Source: an uncultured Clostridia bacterium
Lineage (GTDB): Bacteria > Bacillota > Clostridia > Christensenellales > Borkfalkiaceae
Direction: 5' to 3'
NCBI GenBank assembly: GCA_944327465.1
Contig: CALVHH010000007.1
Span: 20,026-84,025 of the forward strand
Length of the DNA stretch: 64,000 bases
Of this stretch, positions 24,508 to 32,982 are shown in pieces. The notes beneath the pieces were generated by a model. The model saw nothing but the letters and a program-made list of their open reading frames with translations. It was not told the DNA's origin and searched no databases. How positions within the stretch are numbered: the first letter of the stretch is position 1; each line of letters begins with the position of its first letter. A program made the position numbers and the translations under genes.

Positions 24508-25230
24508 AAAAGATAATCTCACAAAAATTGTGCGCTGGCACCGCGCAACAATTTTTCGTGATTTAGGGAGCTCCGCTCCCCTTTGCGCGATGCCTAATGG
24601 CACTCATACTATATGATCGCGCAAATTCCCCTCAGCTGAGGTTGCTTGCGCAACAAATTGGGTTCGCTGGCGGCGAAATAAATTCGCCTTGCGACGATTA
24701 TTATTTTTGAAATCTCACAAAAGTCTTGTTTCGGTCGCCGTTCGGGTCGCCCCGTCGACCGAGCCATACTGTCAGATTTCTCCGTGCGCTCGGCGTACCG
24801 CCTCGCTTAGTCGAAATGACAAGGTTAAATGGTCGACCGCCGCCGCTCAGTCGAAACGCCAAAGCTTTATATTTCGCCCCGACTACGCCCCTTCCGATGA
24901 CAGGGCTATATCTTTCGGTAAAGCCCATATCATTTCGTCGTTTCGGAGCGTCGTTCGGGCGCGGCAATAGCAATTATCATACAAATTTGTCGGCGAAAAA
25001 CTTCGCCGACAAATATAATTTATTTTTTCTGCGGCGGTGCCGCATTACAACCCGTTGCAAGCGGAGTCGCGCCTCCGCGCAGCAAGCCCCAATTTGCGAA
25101 TCCTTTCGCCTCAGCGGGTGAGGCGGCGCAATTATATTATCGGGGCGCTTAGCATTGCGCCGCCGAGGGCAGCGCCCTCAGATAACGGCGAGTTGGTGCG
25201 TTGCCGCCAATGCACAACGAGCGTTAATAT
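24508..25230. other. Gene-free gap between nrdD and nrdG
   Basis: About 720 bp. Holds the repeat block at 24728-24870, a 13-bp hairpin ATTTGTCGGCGAA / TTCGCCGACAAAT at 24985-25014 without a good U-run, and otherwise no supported ORF, tRNA or promoter. Confidence 0.5.
24728..24870. repeat. Dispersed intergenic repeat block, copy C
   Basis: Has CAGATTTCTCCGTGCGCTCGG, TTAGTCGAAATGACAAGG, GGTCGACC and CAGTCGAAACGCCAAAG, the same words as copies A and B. Confidence 0.75.
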
Positions 25231-27357
25231 TTACAAGTGCAGCACCCTCGCCTTGATTTCCTTGGTCTTGCCGACGTTCCAGAAATTTTCGCCGAGATAG
25301 CCGCAGGTGCGGCGGGTGACGTTCATTTTGCGCTGGTCCTTGTTGTGGCAGACGGGGCACTCCCATTCGTTGTCGTCGTTGATGATTATTTCGCCGTCGA
25401 AGCCGCATACCTGGCAGTAGTCCGACTTGGTATTGAATTCGGCATACTGGATGTTGTCGTATATGAACTTGACGACGTCTTCGAGCGCGGTGAGGTTGTT
25501 GCGCATGTTGGGAATTTCGACATACGATATAGCGCCGCCCGAAGATATCTTTTGGAACCGGCTTTCGAACTTAAATTTGGAGAAAGCGTCTATGTGCTCG
25601 CGTACGTCGACATGGTAGCTGTTGGTATAGTAGCCCTTGTCGGTGACGTCGGGAATGGTGCCGAAGCGCTCCTTGTCGATGCGGGCGAAGCGATAGCACA
25701 GGCTCTCGGCGGGGGTGCCGTAGAGCGCGAAGCCGATGTTGGTCTCCTTCTTCCACTTTTCGCAGTGGTCCCTGAGGCACTGCATTACCTTTACGGCGAA
25801 CTTTTCGCCTTCGGGGTCGGTGTGCGAAACGCCCTTTACGAGCTTTGTCACCTCATAGAGCCCTATATATCCTAAAGATATCGAAGAATATCCGCCGTAG
25901 AGATACTTATCTATCTTTTCGCCCTTGTCCAGGCGGGCTATGGCGCCGTACTGCCAGTGCACGGGCGAAACATCCGAAATGACGCCCTTCAACGCGTTGT
26001 GGCGGACCATGAGCGCATCGAAGCAGAGCTGCAGCCGCTCTTCAAGAATTTCCCAGAACTTATTCTCGTCGCCCTTGGCAAGTATGCCGCACTGGGGAAG
26101 GTTTATCGAGACGACGCCCTGATTGAAGCGGCCTTCGAACTTGTAGTTGCCGTTTTCATCCTTCCAAGGAGACAGGAAGGAGCGGCAGCCCATGGGCGAG
26201 AACACGTTGCCTTCGTAATTTTCGCGCATCTTCTTTGCCGAAATATAGTCGGGATAGAGGCGCTTTGAAGAACACTTTACGGCAAGCTTGGTTAAATAGT
26301 CGTACTTGCCGCCCTTGAGGCAGTTGTTTTCGTCGAGAACGTATACGAGCTTGGGGAAGGCGGGGGTGACGTACACGCCCACCTCGTTCTTTATGCCCTG
26401 ATAGCGCTGGCGGAGTATCTCCTCTATTATCATGGCGTTCTCTTCGATGTACGGGTCGTTTTCGTCGAGATACATGAACAGCGTGACGAAGGGCGACTGA
26501 CCGTTGGTGGTCATGAGCGTGTTTATCTGATACTGTATGGTCTGAACGCCGGCTTTGAGCTCGTCTTTGAGGCGCATGTCCACTATGGCTGCCTTCTCCT
26601 CTTCGGATATGGCGTCGCCGAAGCGCTCGTCGCACTGCTTTTTATACTTTTCACGCGTGCGGCGAAGATATTTGCCGAGATGCGCGACGTTGACCGACTG
26701 TCCGCCGTACTGCGAGGAGGCGACCGAAGCGATTATCTGCGTGACTATTGTGCACGCGACCTGGAAAGATTTGGGGCTTTCTATCATCTTGCCGTTCATG
26801 ACGGTGCCATTATCGAGCATGTCGCCGATGTTGACGAGGCAGCAGTTGAATATGGGCTGCAGGAAATAGTCGGCATCGTGGAAGTGGATGGCGCCTTCGT
26901 CGTGAGCCTTGGAGATGTATTCGGGCAGGAGTATCCTGCGAGTAAGGTCCTTGGAAACTTCGCCGGCGATGAGGTCGCGCTGGGTGGACGCCGTGCGGGC
27001 GTTCTTGTTGGAGTTCTCCTCCATTACGTCCTTGTTGGCATTTTTGATGAGCGAAAGAATGCTCTCGTCCGTGGTGTTGGCTTTGCGGATGAGCGCACGC
27101 TCGTAGCGGTAGAGGATATAGGACTTCATGAGCTGGTACTTCTGCAGCTCCATCAGCTTTTCCTCGACCATGTCCTGGATATCTTCTACCAGCAGCCTTG
27201 AACGGTGGCGGCTCGCAATGTCGTCAACGATCTTTTCTATCTGCTTATCGTCTATCCTGTCCTCGAAATCGACGGACTCGTTCGCCTTGCCTATGGCTTT
27301 GGCTATCTTGCTTCTGTCGAAATCTACCGTAGTGCCGTCTCTTTTAATGACTTTCAT
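25231..27357 (-). CDS. nrdD: Anaerobic ribonucleoside-triphosphate reductase
   Basis: 708 aa glycyl-radical enzyme making dNTPs without oxygen. N-terminal ATP-cone (residues ~1-90, MKVIKRDGTTVDFDRSKIAK), catalytic barrel, C-terminal zinc ribbon (CQVCGFDG...CPVCHNKD) and the glycyl radical loop RRTCGYLGENF with Gly at about 686. The start is the ATG at 27357 after AAAAGGGGTGTAAA. Upstream are a consensus promoter and two NrdR-box-like sites, so dATP/ATP-sensing NrdR probably represses it. Confidence 0.97.
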   Translation of the reverse strand: MKVIKRDGTTVDFDRSKIAKAIGKANESVDFEDRIDDKQIEKIVDDIASRHRSRLLVEDIQDMVEEKLMELQKYQLMKSYILYRYERALIRKANTTDESILSLIKNANKDVMEENSNKNARTASTQRDLIAGEVSKDLTRRILLPEYISKAHDEGAIHFHDADYFLQPIFNCCLVNIGDMLDNGTVMNGKMIESPKSFQVACTIVTQIIASVASSQYGGQSVNVAHLGKYLRRTREKYKKQCDERFGDAISEEEKAAIVDMRLKDELKAGVQTIQYQINTLMTTNGQSPFVTLFMYLDENDPYIEENAMIIEEILRQRYQGIKNEVGVYVTPAFPKLVYVLDENNCLKGGKYDYLTKLAVKCSSKRLYPDYISAKKMRENYEGNVFSPMGCRSFLSPWKDENGNYKFEGRFNQGVVSINLPQCGILAKGDENKFWEILEERLQLCFDALMVRHNALKGVISDVSPVHWQYGAIARLDKGEKIDKYLYGGYSSISLGYIGLYEVTKLVKGVSHTDPEGEKFAVKVMQCLRDHCEKWKKETNIGFALYGTPAESLCYRFARIDKERFGTIPDVTDKGYYTNSYHVDVREHIDAFSKFKFESRFQKISSGGAISYVEIPNMRNNLTALEDVVKFIYDNIQYAEFNTKSDYCQVCGFDGEIIINDDNEWECPVCHNKDQRKMNVTRRTCGYLGENFWNVGKTKEIKARVLHL

Positions 27358-27454
27358 TTTACACCCCTTTTCCGTGCGCCCGTGAGAGCCCTTCGGAAAG
27401 TTATTATTTTTTATCTTAAGCCCCGCCGCACGGGCGGAAAAATCTACGTATACT

Positions 27455-27483
27455 ATTGTACGCCTACACAGCGCGTTTGTCAA
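27455..27483 (-). promoter_or_regulatory. Promoter of nrdD
   Basis: Minus strand TTGACA (27483-27478), 17-bp spacer, TACAAT (27460-27455). Confidence 0.88.
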
Positions 27484-27491
27484 CAGCCTGA

Positions 27492-27537
27492 CCACAATAT
27501 ATTGAAATTTTTTTTAGTTATGCACAATTTATTGTGG
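27492..27537. promoter_or_regulatory. Tandem NrdR boxes, pair 1 (nrdD)
   Basis: CCACAATATATTGAAA (27492-27507) and GCACAATTTATTGTGG (27522-27537) match the NrdR box pattern (acaCwAtATaTwGtgt) and are 30 bp apart, about three helical turns, as in known NrdR operators. They lie just upstream of the nrdD -35. Confidence 0.82.
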
Positions 27538-27634
27538 TTTTGTTGATAACTTCCGCAAAAAGGCGAAAAATATGCGCCGCTGCGGCAACGAATATCATTA
27601 TACAACCTGCCCATGCCGTAAGTCAAGCCCGCAG

Positions 27635-27683
27635 ACACAATATCTTGTATGAAAGTTTTTTACATTTTATCAATATATTGTGG
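27635..27683. promoter_or_regulatory. Tandem NrdR-like boxes, pair 2, over a plus-strand promoter
   Basis: ACACAATATCTTGTAT (27635-27650) and TATCAATATATTGTGG (27668-27683), 33 bp apart. They overlap a plus-strand promoter candidate: TTGTAT at 27645-27650, 17 bp, TATCAA at 27668-27673, pointing to the small gene at 27850. They may alternatively be distal sites for nrdD. Confidence 0.6.
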
Positions 27684-27849
27684 CTCAGCCGACCAAGCGG
27701 GCACAGACGCGCAGTCAAATGATATCATGCGCACACATTTTATGCAATATTGCCCAAAATTTTACATATCGTTCAAACAGCCGTCACGAGGGCGCGGTTT
27801 AATATATACGGGGCGGAAAAAGCGCCCGCCCGCATAAAGGAGGCAGGAC

Positions 27850-28047
27850 ATGACCTGGAAAATACAGACTAACGGTTACTGGCTGGCACAGGGCAGCGAC
27901 GGCAACTTTTTGGTATGGAACGACAATGAGAACTGGCACGGCAGGTACATGTCGCACGACGGCGAGGAGCTTGAACTGCTGCCCGCCGCGCAGTCGCTAG
28001 GCGACATGAAACTTGCGTGCCGCACAAACGCGCACTGGGAGGACTGA
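27850..28047 (+). CDS. Small unknown protein (65 aa)
   Basis: 65 aa, soluble, rich in Trp and Asn (MTWKIQTNGYWLAQ, VWNDNENWHGRYM, ACRTNAHWED), with no cysteine cluster or membrane segment. A strong AAAGGAGGCAGGAC site sits before the ATG. Not a family I recognise. Its nearest upstream promoter is covered by NrdR-like boxes, which would place it in the ribonucleotide reductase regulon if confirmed. The collagen-like gene begins 58 bp downstream. Confidence 0.65.
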   Translation: MTWKIQTNGYWLAQGSDGNFLVWNDNENWHGRYMSHDGEELELLPAAQSLGDMKLACRTNAHWED

Positions 28048-28105
28048 CACCCCCGCCGACGCCGCCCGCATATAATGATGTAGATAAATATATGCGAGGT
28101 AACCA

Positions 28106-28960
28106 ATGACGATATTCGGCAAATGCTGCTGCGGCTGCGACTGCGGCGGTACGGTTGAAAAGATAATCTACACCCCCACAGGAATAACCGGACCGACGGG
28201 TCCACAGGGAATCCAAGGCGCAACCGGTCCCACCGGTCCGCAGGGAATCCAGGGCATAACCGGCCCCACCGGCCCACAGGGAATTCAGGGCATAACCGGC
28301 CCCACCGGTCCGCAGGGGATCCGGGGCGCGACGGGCGCGGACGGAACTGCCGCCACCGTTGCCATAGGTACGGTGACTACCGCCCAGCCGGGCGCTCAGG
28401 CAGAGGTGACCAATTCGGGCACCCCCTCCGCCGTCGTTTTTGATTTTGTGATCCCCCAGGGGGCGACCGGTCCGCAGGGAATCCAGGGCATAACCGGCCC
28501 CACCGGTCCCCAGGGAATCCAAGGGGCAACCGGTCCGACGGGAAGCACGGACACACAGGCGGTCAGCGCGTATTCGCTGCCCGCTGCGCAGGTGAGCGAC
28601 GGCGGAGCCGTACAGTTTGACGTGACGGCGACGCAGTCGGGCACGGACGTGACGCACACCGCGGGCAGCGGCGACGTGACGATTACTCAGCCCGGCACAT
28701 ACTTTGTGCAGTACGGCGCCACGGTTGCGCCGACGGGCGCGGCGAGCTATCCCGTGACGGACATAGTTACGCTGTCGGTTAACGGTCAAACGCAGAGCGC
28801 GGGCGCGGGCATGGTGCAGTTTGACGCCGCGACGCCCGCAAGGCAGATCTCTGCCGCGGCGGTGCTGAACGTGACCGACGTCCCCGCCACCGTGCAGGTG
28901 ATATCAAGCGGCGGAAATTTTTTATATTCCAACGCGACGATAAACGTATTCAAAGTGTAA
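28106..28960 (+). CDS. Collagen-like (BclA-type) surface protein
   Basis: 284 aa. A Cys-rich start ([12 protein letters not shown], six cysteines in residues ~7-14) is followed by G-x-y collagen repeats of the GPTGPQGIQ type at residues ~27-80 and ~117-148, interrupted by a ~35-residue non-collagen segment, and a C-terminal beta-rich BclA/TNF-like domain ([13 protein letters not shown]...[16 protein letters not shown]). BclA proteins form hair-like trimers on spores. No signal peptide, as for exosporium proteins. TATAAT at 28071-28076 reads CATATAATG, which could suit a late sporulation sigma factor, but this is speculative. Confidence 0.88.
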   Translation: MTIFGKCCCGCDCGGTVEKIIYTPTGITGPTGPQGIQGATGPTGPQGIQGITGPTGPQGIQGITGPTGPQGIRGATGADGTAATVAIGTVTTAQPGAQAEVTNSGTPSAVVFDFVIPQGATGPQGIQGITGPTGPQGIQGATGPTGSTDTQAVSAYSLPAAQVSDGGAVQFDVTATQSGTDVTHTAGSGDVTITQPGTYFVQYGATVAPTGAASYPVTDIVTLSVNGQTQSAGAGMVQFDAATPARQISAAAVLNVTDVPATVQVISSGGNFLYSNATINVFKV

Positions 28961-28961
28961 A

Positions 28962-28994
28962 TTTACGGCGGGCGGCGCAGCCGCCCGCCGTAAA
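28962..28994 (+). terminator. Hairpin after the collagen-like gene
   Basis: TTTACGGCGGGCGGC / GCCGCCCGCCGTAAA with a 3-nt loop; no U-run, so it may be a weak or bidirectional terminator. Confidence 0.55.
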
Positions 28995-29083
28995 CAGTGC
29001 AAAGATTTACAAAAAAGCGCACAAAAGCCGCATTCGACAGCAAAATTTAATGGCGGCGCACACACAAAATGAGCGGCATTTTG

Positions 29084-29112
29084 TTGCCAAAACAAAATTT
29101 TTGAAGTATAAT
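29084..29112 (+). promoter_or_regulatory. Promoter of corA
   Basis: TTGCCA (29084-29089), 17 bp, TATAAT (29107-29112). Confidence 0.82.
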
Positions 29113-29118
29113 AAAATT

Positions 29119-29279
29119 GCCCGTGCGGATACTTTGTCCGCCGCGGCAAGACAGTTTGAACAAAGGTCACCGATATGGACGCTAACCCAAGTTTTAATTT
29201 AATTTAACTGCCGCGGACATATACTGCATGTGTGCGCGGAAGTTTTTTCGCGCATAATTTTTTACGGAGAAATTGCAGT
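29119..29279 (+). promoter_or_regulatory. Structured corA leader with terminator (riboswitch candidate)
   Basis: A 160-nt 5' leader with a long-range 8-bp complementarity CCGCGGCA (29141-29148) / TGCCGCGG (29209-29216) and an intrinsic terminator at 29233-29263 just before the ribosome binding site. It does not match the M-box sequence as I know it. Length and layout are those of a transcription-attenuating metal or metabolite sensor. Confidence 0.5.
29233..29263 (+). terminator. Intrinsic terminator in the corA leader
   Basis: Stem TGCGCG-G-AA / TT-CGCGCA, loop GTTTT, then TAATTTTTT, ending 17 nt before the corA ATG. Confidence 0.6.
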
Positions 29280-30281
29280 ATGGTCAAATATTTTGTATCT
29301 ACCGCCGCGGGCACGCTTGAACAGCTTGAACGCTTTGCCGAGCTGTGCTGGATAGACATGGTCAGCCCCACCGACGACGAGGTCGACGACGTGGTTGAAG
29401 CGACGGGAATTTCGGAAGACATGATAAAGGCGGCGCTGGACGAAGAGGAGCCTGCGCGCACGGAGTTTGACGAAGGCAACAGCATGTTTGTTGTCGACTG
29501 TCCCATAATTGAAGAGACCGACGGCGGCGACAGCTATTCCACGCTGCCGCTGGCGATAATTTACAATAAACGCTGCGTGGTGACGGTGTGCCTTAAAGGC
29601 AACCCTGTGCTGAAGGACTTTATTACGGGGCGCATAAAGATAAACTGCGACAAGCCCGTAGGGTTCATACTCAACTTTATGTACGGCAACTCAAAGCGCT
29701 TTTTGTACTGCCTTAAACAGATAGACCGAAAGGCGCACCGAGTGCAGACCGAACTGGCAAAGACGCTTAAAAACAGCGACATACTCAGGCTTTTAGACCT
29801 TGAAAATTCGCTGGTGTATTTTTCCACTTCGCTCAATTCCAACTTTAAAGTGCACGAAAAACTTTCAAAGGCGGAGGCTGTCGCTACACGCGAGGACTAC
29901 CTTGACCTGTACGAGGACATGGTGATAGAGAGCAGCCAGGCGGTGGAAATGTGCAAGATATACAAGGACATACTGTCAGTTTCGATGGATGCGTACGGTT
30001 CGGTCATTTCGAACAACGCCAACGACACAATGAAAAAGCTGACCGTCATCACCATTCTCCTGGCGATACCCACCATGATAGCAGGGTTCTGGGGCATGAA
30101 CGTAGTGGTGCCCGGGCAGATACAGGGCGGCGACACATCCACTATATGGTTCTGGGTGATAATCGGCGCCACGCTGGCGCTGACGGCTGCGGTGGCGCTG
30201 CTGTTGGCAAAGTCGATGAAGTTCCGCCCGGCGGCAAGACGGACGAGGACGAGACGGCACAAAAGAACGAGGGAGAACTGA
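29280..30281 (+). CDS. corA: CorA-family divalent cation transporter
   Basis: 333 aa. Long acidic/helical cytoplasmic domain (residues 1-270), then two C-terminal transmembrane segments with the pore motif GMN (GFWGMNVVVPGQ) after TM1, and a basic tail (RRTRTRRHKRTREN). CorA channels import Mg2+ (or Co2+/Ni2+). Start at ATG 29280, GGAG 11 bp upstream. Its leader appears to carry an attenuator. An FmdB-like gene follows after 3 bp. Confidence 0.94.
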   Translation: MVKYFVSTAAGTLEQLERFAELCWIDMVSPTDDEVDDVVEATGISEDMIKAALDEEEPARTEFDEGNSMFVVDCPIIEETDGGDSYSTLPLAIIYNKRCVVTVCLKGNPVLKDFITGRIKINCDKPVGFILNFMYGNSKRFLYCLKQIDRKAHRVQTELAKTLKNSDILRLLDLENSLVYFSTSLNSNFKVHEKLSKAEAVATREDYLDLYEDMVIESSQAVEMCKIYKDILSVSMDAYGSVISNNANDTMKKLTVITILLAIPTMIAGFWGMNVVVPGQIQGGDTSTIWFWVIIGATLALTAAVALLLAKSMKFRPAARRTRTRRHKRTREN

Positions 30282-30284
30282 TTT

Positions 30285-30482
30285 ATGCCCATTTTGCAAT
30301 ACAAATGCCCGAAGTGCGGCAAAGAATTTGAAGAACTTGTAAAAAAATACGACGACGAAGTGCTCTGCCCCGACTGCAAAGTAAGGGCGGTGCGCAGCTA
30401 TTCGGGCTCGGTGTGGTCGGCGACGGGCAAGCCCGCAAAAAAGTGCAGCGGGCACTGCTCCACCTGCAGCGGCTGCCACTGA
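30285..30482 (+). CDS. FmdB-type zinc ribbon protein
   Basis: 65 aa. MPILQYKCPKCGKEFEELV with C8-x2-C11 and C28-x2-C31 (LCPDC) forms the FmdB zinc ribbon, and there is an extra C-terminal cysteine cluster CSGHCSTCSGCH. FmdB-family proteins are putative regulators or metal-binding factors. Translationally coupled to corA (3-bp gap), so a metal-related role is reasonable. Confidence 0.85.
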   Translation: MPILQYKCPKCGKEFEELVKKYDDEVLCPDCKVRAVRSYSGSVWSATGKPAKKCSGHCSTCSGCH

Positions 30483-30509
30483 AAGATAGCAGATAACGCA
30501 ACGACGGCG

Positions 30510-30543
30510 CGGGCGCGGACTTTTAAGTCCGCGCCCGTTTTCC
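30510..30543 (+). terminator. Intrinsic terminator after corA-fmdB
   Basis: CGGGCGCGGACT / AGTCCGCGCCCG with TTTTCC. Confidence 0.9.
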
Positions 30544-30546
30544 GAT

Positions 30547-30580
30547 AACAAAGAAGCGCCGCGGGCAATGCCCGCGGCGC
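30547..30580 (-). terminator. Intrinsic terminator after the DUF2188 gene
   Basis: Minus strand GCGCCGCGGGC-ATT-GCCCGCGGCGC then TTCTTTGTT. Confidence 0.8.
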
Positions 30581-30586
30581 ATAAAA

Positions 30587-31264
30587 TTATTTCTTTTTAT
30601 GGTATGTAAGGCGGCGGAAAGTGCCGTCCTCCTTGTGGATGACTATCTTTGCCTCCTGGTTTTCAGCCAGTTTTTTGGCAAAATCTATCGCTTCCGCCTG
30701 AGTTATGAACATCTTTATCGCCTTTGCCCCGCCTGCCATTTTTACCTGCCACTTGTTTTCCGCCTTGCGCTTGGAGACGTGGTAAGTCTTGTACGCGGGG
30801 CGAGCCTTTTCCTCGGCGGCGGGCGCCGCCGTTTCCGCGGACTGAGCCGTGGGCTCGGCAGGCTTTTCGGTCGCCGTCTCCTTTGCAGGCTCTTTACTGA
30901 CCGATTTTTCCATCTTCTGCGTCCTTACGGGCGGAGCGGGCTTTTCCTCGGGCTCGGCATACGCGGGCTCCTCCTCTTCGGGAGCCGATCGCTCTTCTTG
31001 GACTGCCTCAGCCAAAACTGACGGAGTTTTTTTATCCTCGGGCGCCTTCTTTTGCGCGGGCGCCTCTTCAGCCTGCGGCGCACTCTTTTGCTCGGCAGAT
31101 TGGCTTTCGGCGGCAAGCTGTTCTTCAGCCGTCATTTCGCCCTTTTTATCGCGCTTTTCGCGCACGATAAGCGATATTACGAGCGCAACAATGCCCGCGA
31201 CTATCAGCCCGACGACAACAATGACTATTATGCCCCACGTGGGCAGTGCTGCAAGAAGGTTCAT
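30587..31264 (-). CDS. Membrane-anchored DUF2188 protein
   Basis: 225 aa. One N-terminal transmembrane segment (residues ~10-35, WGIIVIVVVGLIVAGIVALV), a Pro/Ala/Glu/Lys low-complexity linker (~40-155), and a C-terminal DUF2188 domain (KTYHVSKRKAENKWQVKM, ITQAEAIDFAKKLAENQEAK, IVIHKEDGTFRRL). DUF2188 is a small fold seen in stress and phage proteins; function unknown. Start at ATG 31264; the upstream in-frame extension has no ribosome binding site and includes the promoter region. Confidence 0.82.
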   Translation of the reverse strand: MNLLAALPTWGIIVIVVVGLIVAGIVALVISLIVREKRDKKGEMTAEEQLAAESQSAEQKSAPQAEEAPAQKKAPEDKKTPSVLAEAVQEERSAPEEEEPAYAEPEEKPAPPVRTQKMEKSVSKEPAKETATEKPAEPTAQSAETAAPAAEEKARPAYKTYHVSKRKAENKWQVKMAGGAKAIKMFITQAEAIDFAKKLAENQEAKIVIHKEDGTFRRLTYHKKK

Positions 31265-31394
31265 GGCGTTTCCTCCCTTATATACTCCAATTATATACTC
31301 AAAGGGGGGATTTGTCAATAGCAAATTTAAAAATCCTCCCCGCGCCGAGACGCATAGCCGGGCGGGCGCCTGACGGCATATCCCCTCCGCCTCT

Positions 31395-32642
31395 TTAAAA
31401 GCCCGCCGTGCGGTACGAGAGCAGCTCGGAATGTACCCTGACGGCAAACTTATCCGTCATGCCGGCAAGAAAGTCTATCGCCGCGGCAGCATAGTCGCGC
31501 TCGCAAGCGAGCGCGCCGTACGGTCTGACGTTTTTACAGCGCCCGGACAGCTCTTTGAGTCCGCCCTGTTCGGGCACGGCGGCGACGTCGCTCAGCTTTG
31601 CCAGCCATGCCGCAAACGACGAGCACAGCAGAGGATAATATTTTTGCGCATTATACACGTTGACTATGGCATATTCGGGGTTGTACAGCCCCATGAGTAC
31701 ATTGAAAAGCCCGTTGAGAACGAGGCGGGCGTAGTCGTGGTAGGGCTCGAACCTCGGGTTGGAATATATGTTTTTATAGTTGAAAAACTTGACGGCGTTC
31801 ATCTTTTTTTCGGCGGACGGCGAAAGGCGTATGCCTGCCGAAGGCGAGCTGTTTGCGCAGATATCCCCGATGAGCTCGTGAATTATGACGGTGGTGTTGA
31901 GCGCGCCGCTCGACTGCGCCATCGCCCCGAGCTCCTCCACCTGCGCGGGCGCAAGAAAACCGAGCGCGAGCGCGTCCTCTATGTCCCTGCCTATATAGGC
32001 GATTTTATCGGCTATCTTCACCACGCAGCCCTCCCACGTGGCGGGCTGGTACCTGCCCGGAGCGTCGATGGAATATAGGTCGATGAGCTCATCCCTGGGG
32101 AATATGCCGTTCTGGTCGACTTCGCCGCAGTGCGAAATTATGCCGTCGCGCACGGCATAGGTGAGATTGAGGTTGCGCAGGTTTTTATTGTCATCCTCCA
32201 AGAGCTCCAGACTGTCCACAAACCGCAGCCCGCTGCGCTCGTGCCAGAAAGCACAGCCGAGATGCTCCTGCGAGAGCTTTGAAAGCACCCTTTCGCCGAA
32301 GTGACCGAACGGCGCGTGACCAATGTCGTGACCGAACGAGATGGCGCGGGTGAGCTCGTCGTTGAGCCCGAGATATTTGGCTATGGTGTTTGCCACCGAT
32401 TCGACGTGCGCGACGTGTTCGAGACGGGTGCACACGTGGTCGTTATCCACATTATAGAACACCTGCGTCTTGTGCTTGAGGCGGCGGAATGCCGTGCTGT
32501 GCAGAATGCGGGTGTAGTCGCGGGCGAACGGCGAGCGTATCTCGTCGGGGCGGGAATACAGCGGCTCGGGACGGGCGACAAGCTCCGCATAGCGTTCGTT
32601 ATCTTCGGTCGCGGCAACCGTTTTGAAAGCGTTCCTGTTCAT
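31395..32642 (-). CDS. dgt: Deoxyguanosinetriphosphate triphosphohydrolase-like HD protein
   Basis: 415 aa. HD-domain metal ligands are visible: TRLEHVAHV (His), FGHDIGHAPFGHFGE (HD), and a distal Asp in VVKIADKIAYIGRDIEDAL. The N-terminal SPFARDYTRILHSTAFRRLK is the dNTPase signature. These enzymes cut dNTPs to nucleoside and triphosphate and can protect against phage or balance pools, which fits the nearby nrd genes, though it stands alone here. Confidence 0.93.
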   Translation of the reverse strand: MNRNAFKTVAATEDNERYAELVARPEPLYSRPDEIRSPFARDYTRILHSTAFRRLKHKTQVFYNVDNDHVCTRLEHVAHVESVANTIAKYLGLNDELTRAISFGHDIGHAPFGHFGERVLSKLSQEHLGCAFWHERSGLRFVDSLELLEDDNKNLRNLNLTYAVRDGIISHCGEVDQNGIFPRDELIDLYSIDAPGRYQPATWEGCVVKIADKIAYIGRDIEDALALGFLAPAQVEELGAMAQSSGALNTTVIIHELIGDICANSSPSAGIRLSPSAEKKMNAVKFFNYKNIYSNPRFEPYHDYARLVLNGLFNVLMGLYNPEYAIVNVYNAQKYYPLLCSSFAAWLAKLSDVAAVPEQGGLKELSGRCKNVRPYGALACERDYAAAAIDFLAGMTDKFAVRVHSELLSYRTAGF

Positions 32643-32982
32643 GCGTATATTATATCACCCCGTCGCCGCCGTGTAAAGCCCCTTTTTTGTGCCATCGGTC
32701 AAATCAATGTTTTCAAATCGCGGCAAACGAATATCATAAAGATCCCGCAAAAGCAACGGCAAACGAGCTCGATAAAATAATCCGGCGCTACATATAAGGC
32801 GGCATAAACCGTGCGCCGCAGAAAGAAAATCTTTCTGCGGCGCACGATCATCCGTTATAAAGACAACACAATATTGTAAGCACAAAAAAGCAGCGGGCAT
32901 CGGGGCAGCCTCATGACGCCCCGATGCCCGCTGCGCGATCCGGCGCGGGGGACGATCCCCCGCGCCGTTTGCGCTTTGCAGT
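32643..32982. other. Intergenic region with two strong hairpins
   Basis: No supported gene. Contains GGCGCGGGGGA / TCCCCCGCGCC at ~32942-32967 and the terminator at 32884-32932. Rest is A+T-mixed sequence upstream of dgt. Confidence 0.5.
32884..32932 (-). terminator. Intrinsic terminator after the large lipoprotein gene
   Basis: Minus strand AGCGGGCATCGGGGC / GCCCCGATGCCCGCT followed by GCTTTTTT. Confidence 0.88.

Noticed and set aside
24508-25230. Search for tRNA or other RNA genes in the nrdD-nrdG gap
   Set aside because: No cloverleaf or conserved TTCGA/CCA pattern was found; the hairpins present belong to the repeat block or lack a U-run.
28190-28560. Regular short repeats that could be mistaken for a CRISPR array
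   Set aside because: They are in-frame 27-36 bp collagen codon repeats (GPTGPQGIQ type) without unique spacers of constant length, and there are no cas genes.
29119-29279. corA leader as a standard M-box
   Set aside because: Length and position fit, but the conserved M-box core is not recognisable by eye, so no class was assigned.
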